A stretch of 64,000 bases of DNA from Castanea sativa. Taxonomy: Eukaryota; Streptophyta; Magnoliopsida; Fagales; Fagaceae. This document shows, piece by piece, positions 60,330 through 64,000 of this stretch (positions within the stretch are counted from its first letter, which is position 1; every line of letters starts with the position of its first letter). Position numbers and translations under genes: made by a program. The DNA lies in assembly GCF_040712315.1 (NCBI RefSeq), contig NC_134017.1:48357636-48421635 (forward strand). Reading direction: 5' to 3'. The notes under the pieces are model-generated. The model had not been told where the DNA came from, searched no databases, and worked only from the letters and a program-made list of their open reading frames with translations.

Positions 60330-60895
60330 AGGATAGAAGACCAGAAGAAGGTCTAAGCATTAGTAACCTTGAAGGGGATAAAAATAGGAGATGGGTATTC
60401 CCATAGAACTCGAAGGGACGGAGAGCATGAAGACGGATCGACACCGTAGGTGACGCGACTATGACGGTTAAATTTGGCTGAGTATCCGTCATGTATGAAT
60501 TAATTGGAGATTCCAGGTTGTATGTCATTTGATATGTTTTAAATCAACTTTTGCTTTATCCCCACGCAAGCGTGCACACTTGGACTTCTTGCGACACACG
60601 TTTGAGAAGACTCCTATATGGAAAGGAACTTGAGAGGGAAGTTGTATCCTAAAAGAAAGGCGATTCCACCCAATATAAATACCCCAGAAACCCTAAATAT
60701 GAAGGTACGCACAATATTCTTAACTCTGGCATTCTAGGGTTAAAGAAACAAGATTCTAACTTGACCTTCGAGGTTTTTGGCCGGCACCACACCGGTGCTC
60801 TCTTTGAGGTCCTTTATTTTCTTTTCGCAGGTATCGTCTTGGTTTGAGAAGTGCTCGCAATTCACTGGTGATTTTTCGGCATTATCAAACCTGAA
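60330..60895 (+). mobile_element. Gypsy-type LTR fragment
   Basis: A stretch with a promoter-like CCAATATAAATACCCC (about 60674) and a GC-richer block GGCCGGCACCACACCGG (60780-60796) followed by TTTGAGGTCC, a combination I know from plant gypsy LTRs. No internal domain is present. Ends are approximate and no target duplication was found. Confidence 0.5.
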
Positions 60896-61001
60896 GAAGA
60901 AAACTCACTTGTAAGCATTGCTAGTATGATATATATACTCTATAATGTATCCAATAAGAAGTCCAGCCCACAAGCCAATTGCAACACAGAAGAAAAGGTG
61001 C

Positions 61002-62276
61002 CTGCAGTAACATATCATTTATTAATGAATGAGACAAAAATCTCTTGAGGAATAAACCAACTCTGCCAAAAGATAGAAGAAAGAGAGTTTTTAGGGGAAG
61101 AGGCAAGACCATGTCAAAGTAAACTGCAAGAAAGAAACATTAGAGTAGAAACATGGTTATCATTCACTAAAATTACTCTTTTGCATGCTGTAATCTTTTC
61201 AGATTATAAAGTAGAAAGGTATTTCGTTTCTGTATTGGGACCAAGACTTTAATCACCAGGACCACGCCCTGACCAGAAACCACTTTATTAGACGGTAAAC
61301 AATTTTTTGTTTTGCTATAATTATTGATTTCAACTTCACGTTGTTCCAAAGTGTGTAATCCGGAAGATCAGTTTACGTAATGGACTGCTGTGAAATTGTG
61401 CATTAATTCTTGCTTTTCTTTTTCGCTGTGTTCTGTTCTCATTTCCTTTTCCTTTGGACTGTTTGATTGAAAATTTTTAGAATAGATAACTGCGTGGATT
61501 GTGGGGTTCAAAATTCGAGTTTGCAAGGCATGTTACACGAAAAGTTATTTACTTATAAAACAATCTTATGAAATCATCGTTTTACAATATTTTAAACTCA
61601 TATAGATGGGATCTTTACATGTTGTGAGAGAAATGTTTTATAAAACTATCTTATTGAGTAATACTATCTTTACATGTTGTGAGAGAAATGTTTTATAAAA
61701 CTATCTTATTGAGTAATACTTTATTTTTGTGTATTAGACATAAGGGAAAAGAAAAACAAAAACAAAAGGAAAAATCCAAAATTTTTATATTTGTGATAAA
61801 TTTAAACCTTATATATTTAATTGAGTCAATTTAAAACCAACATTCATCAAAAAGTGTTATAATTCAATGTGCACCTCTTTGAGAATATTTAGAGTTCAAA
61901 TCATTCTCTACTATTGTTATATCTAACAAATTATATATATATATAAACTCTACATTTTCATTCCTGTAATAATCAAAATTCTTGTCTATTTGCGAAAGAA
62001 ATCTAACATCAATACACACAAAAACCAAAAACAAAAAACAAAACAAAACAAAACAAAAAACAAAACAAAAAAAAACAAAAAACAAAAAACAAAACAGAAA
62101 AAAACAAAAACAAAAACAAAAACACCGTTTTACTCAAATTACATAGCTCTATTTTATATACTTGCATTGTGCACACAATAATTATATTCTTGCATTGCCA
62201 AAATTTTTGGCTACATCTCCTTCATTTTCTGTAAACTCAAAAAATTCCATTTGGGTCTTACTCAAAACCGCCATTA
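61002..62276. other. Intergenic with AAAAC repeats
   Basis: AT-rich. A CAAAA-type low-complexity run spans 62026-62127. The last 100 bases may be the leader of the patellin-like relic. Confidence 0.5.
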
Positions 62277-63177
62277 ATGGAAGCTTCCTCATCTCCAATC
62301 TCCATCCAAACCACCCCACTTCAAGACCACCAAGAGGCTTCACCAAAGCCCTGCAAAAAAAGCTGTCACAACTCTAATGGAAGCCACAACACTTCGTTCT
62401 CATTTGTTCAAAGAACACACATACTTCATCTCCAACCTCAAGTCCTCAGAGGAGAAAGCTCTCCAAGAACTCAAAGACAAGCTTGTAAACCTCTGATTCA
62501 TCCATGTGGGGCAAGGTGGTCGATACCATACCGGTACCGGCCGTACCGGCCGGTACATACCGTACCGGCCAGTGCACCGGTACCGGTACACTTCTATTTT
62601 GTACCGGAAAAAATACCGGCCGTACCGGTCGCGTACCAGCCATACCGGCCAATTTCGGGCAATACCGGCCGGTACAAAAAAAAAAACTTTTTTTTTTTTT
62701 AGTTTTGTAATTTTTGAATTTTTGTAAGAGTATAATGGTAACTTATTTACATTAACTTATTAGTATTATTTGTTTTCTTAGTATGCAATGAACAACTAAA
62801 TTTTCTATTTTTTATATTGTGTTTTTTTTTTCCTTTTAATTGATACTAAAGTCTAAAACTATAAATAATTTGTTCTGAATTGAGTAATGTTTTATGATAA
62901 ACTTTTATATTTACTATAATATAAGTGAAATATTATATGCTTATAAACATGGTTCTAGAGATTTTGGTGTGTGTATATAATATAAATATATATATATATA
63001 TATATATAAAATAGCGGTAAACCCGAAACGGTACACCCGTATTGACCGGTATCCGAAATATATCGTACCGGTGGCCAAACCGGTACAGCCTCCGGTACCG
63101 TATTGACTTCCTTGATGTGGGGTGTTCCTCTATTGGGTGGTGGTGACAAAGCCGATGTGATACTGTTAAAGTTTCTA
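62277..63177 (+). pseudogene. Patellin-like (Sec14) 5' exon, disrupted
   Basis: Patellins bind phosphoinositides at membranes and the cell plate. The frame from ATG 62277 begins MEASSSPISIQTTPLQDHQE and SPKPCKKS, then shifts at an A run (62351-62357) into TLMEATTLRSHLFKEHTYFI, SNLKSSEEKALQELKDKLV. A second shift and stop occur near 62491-62496. After a hAT insertion the coding sequence resumes at 63115 with MWGVPLLGGGDKADVILLKFL, the start of the CRAL-TRIO N-terminal region, and stops matching at 63177 where another repeat begins (ATGAATCACGGGTGCG). The Sec14 lipid-binding domain and GOLD domain are missing. Confidence 0.8.
62512..63114. mobile_element. Non-autonomous hAT element in patellin relic
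   Basis: Perfect 8-bp duplication ATGTGGGG (62504-62511 and 63115-63122). Ends CAAGGTGGTCGATAC and the complement CAAGGAAGTCAATAC are terminal inverted repeats. Both subterminal regions are packed with TACCGG and GGTACC motifs (about 20 copies, 62524-62672 and 63020-63105), likely transposase-binding sites. The middle is AT-rich with a TA repeat. Confidence 0.9.
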
Positions 63178-63852
63178 ACTATGAATCACGGGTGCGAATT
63201 CAAATTCGGGTACAGATGCGGGTGTGAGACTCAGCAATTTTTTTAAAAGTAAGATGCAGGTGCGGCGATTAAAAAATTTTTAAAAATATTTTTATTTATA
63301 TTTTCTATATATTACTAAGCATATTTTTTTATATAATGATAAACATATACCAATTTAAGTGTAATGGTAAACATATATTAATAAATTTATAAGCATATTT
63401 TTGTATATTATTATATTGTTTACACAACCCCAATTTTAGCCCAATAACATATTTAAAATATTAAATTATTTTCCTTTAAAAAAAAAAGTAATGAGGTGAT
63501 AAAATCAAAGTATTAAAGAATAATAAAAAATAATGGGTAAAGGTGATAAAATCAAATAATCAAAACTTGTATTTTTAATGTTTTCACAAGTTCCAACCTT
63601 TTCTATCTTTTTTACTTTTCTATCTTTTTTACTTTTCCAGTCCTTATCTCTTATACCAATACATCTATTCAAAAATCTATCCACAATCCACAACTTTCTC
63701 CCTTACTCTCTTTGTCACAGACCGCAACCTTCATTAGTGCACATGAATCATCCTCATCTCTTCTTCCTTCTCTCTCTCTTTCTCTTTTTTTTTTTTTTTT
63801 TTTTTTTCTCTCTCACCAGGCCACATGAAGCAGAAGAATATGGATAGGCCGC
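63178..63852. other. Intergenic, unresolved repeat
   Basis: Starts with GGGTGCG/GGGTGCGG-type motifs (63188-63265) that look like another transposon edge inserted into the patellin relic, then AT-rich sequence and a T run (63787-63808). No ORF supported. Confidence 0.4.
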
Positions 63853-63982
63853 ATAAGGTCTTGCAACTATTGTCGCGCAGGATAGGCCGCATTTGAAAAC
63901 GCGGCTATAGCCTATAGCTGCGCTTTTGGGGTCTATAGCTGCGTTTTTCAAACGCGGTTATAGCCCTCGTTTTTTTGTAGTG
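63853..63982 (-). mobile_element. CACTA transposon terminus
   Basis: Ends TTTTTTTGTAGTG at 63982, the reverse complement of CACTACAAAAAAA. Inward lie at least five copies of a CGCGGCTATAG or CTATAGCTGCG motif (63895-63965), the subterminal repeats of this group. It resembles the terminus at 7504. Confidence 0.65.
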
Positions 63983-64000
63983 AATGGAGGCCGACAAAGT

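Larger units (their letters stand above)
59199..61001 (-). pseudogene. Vacuolar H+-pyrophosphatase fragment, two exons
   Basis: H+-PPase hydrolyses pyrophosphate to pump protons into the vacuole. Exon A (60909-61001) encodes [19 protein letters not shown] and TSNAY; exon B (59199-59527) resumes with PVREVAD and encodes [47 protein letters not shown] and NENAGGIA up to AAIGK with a GTGATC donor. The intron holds a SINE and a gypsy LTR. Damage: the exon B acceptor AG appears as GG, a 7-bp insertion (ATGTGTT) shifts the frame after LSTI, a TGA replaces a Gly codon after DAA, and a stretch corresponding to EMAGMSHR is shortened. A GGCAAT hexamer repeat (59399-59428) lengthens the Ala-Ile run. Other exons are absent. 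Introns show it is a DNA-level duplicate, not a retrocopy. Confidence 0.85.

Noticed and set aside
62515..62710. Repetitive TACCGG region considered as a CRISPR-like or satellite array
   Set aside because: It has no regular spacer length and lies within hAT terminal inverted repeats; it is a subterminal transposon region.
7504..63982. One giant CACTA element spanning the window
   Set aside because: The two CACTA-type ends are inverted to each other but their flanking trinucleotides differ (AAG and AAT) and the interval contains an intact host gene and many unrelated insertions.

Overview
The window looks like a gene-poor, transposon-dense stretch of nuclear DNA from a woody eudicot. The evidence is long AT-rich intergenic DNA, GT/AG introns, plant-only protein families (DCD-kelch, FAR1/FRS, patellin, vacuolar H+-pyrophosphatase) and many nested plant LTR, LINE, SINE, hAT, Mutator-like, CACTA and Helitron-like insertions. 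Several repeat types resemble ones I associate with Fagales trees, but the species is an inference.

Only one complete, apparently functional host gene could be modelled: a ten-coding-exon minus-strand gene (48046-54467, 719 codons) for a DCD-domain plus kelch-repeat protein. It has a 5'UTR exon near 55652 and a 41-bp tandem duplication upstream that carries two E2F-like sites. Its exon 5 holds an in-frame 45-bp minisatellite. Other host-type genes are broken: a FAR1-related gene cut by an LTR (17836-18877), a GRF zinc-finger fragment split by an LTR element (39751-39950 and 32330-32520), a two-exon H+-pyrophosphatase fragment (59199-61001), and a patellin-like 5' end split by a hAT element (62277-63177). 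A weak minus-strand exon set lies at 7935-12830.

Layout: 1-382 end of a copia-like LTR; 383-6070 first copy of a dispersed unit whose second copy is 40748-44998; 7504-12842 CACTA terminus and candidate exons; 12843-23172 a pile of minus-strand LTR fragments around the broken FRS gene; 23873-27460 a 5'-truncated LINE with a Mutator-like MITE inside; 28478-31172 hAT element, MITE and LINE stub; 32531-39742 an intact LTR element with 5-bp target duplication; 40748-47742 the second dispersed-unit copy, a Helitron-like insertion, SINE and Tourist-like MITE; 48046-55834 the DCD-kelch gene; 58851-63982 MITE, pyrophosphatase and patellin relics, SINE, gypsy LTR and a CACTA end.

The most interesting system is the LTR element at 32531-39742 and its relatives at 12843-14730 and 19545-23172. 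They have gag but no recognisable pol. In place of pol there is a roughly 2-kb non-coding spacer followed by a second ORF of the kind usually annotated as 'putative plant transposon protein'. A consensus 5' splice site overlaps the gag stop codon in two diverged copies, and a good 3' splice site lies 60 bases before the second ORF, which suggests that the second ORF is expressed by splicing.
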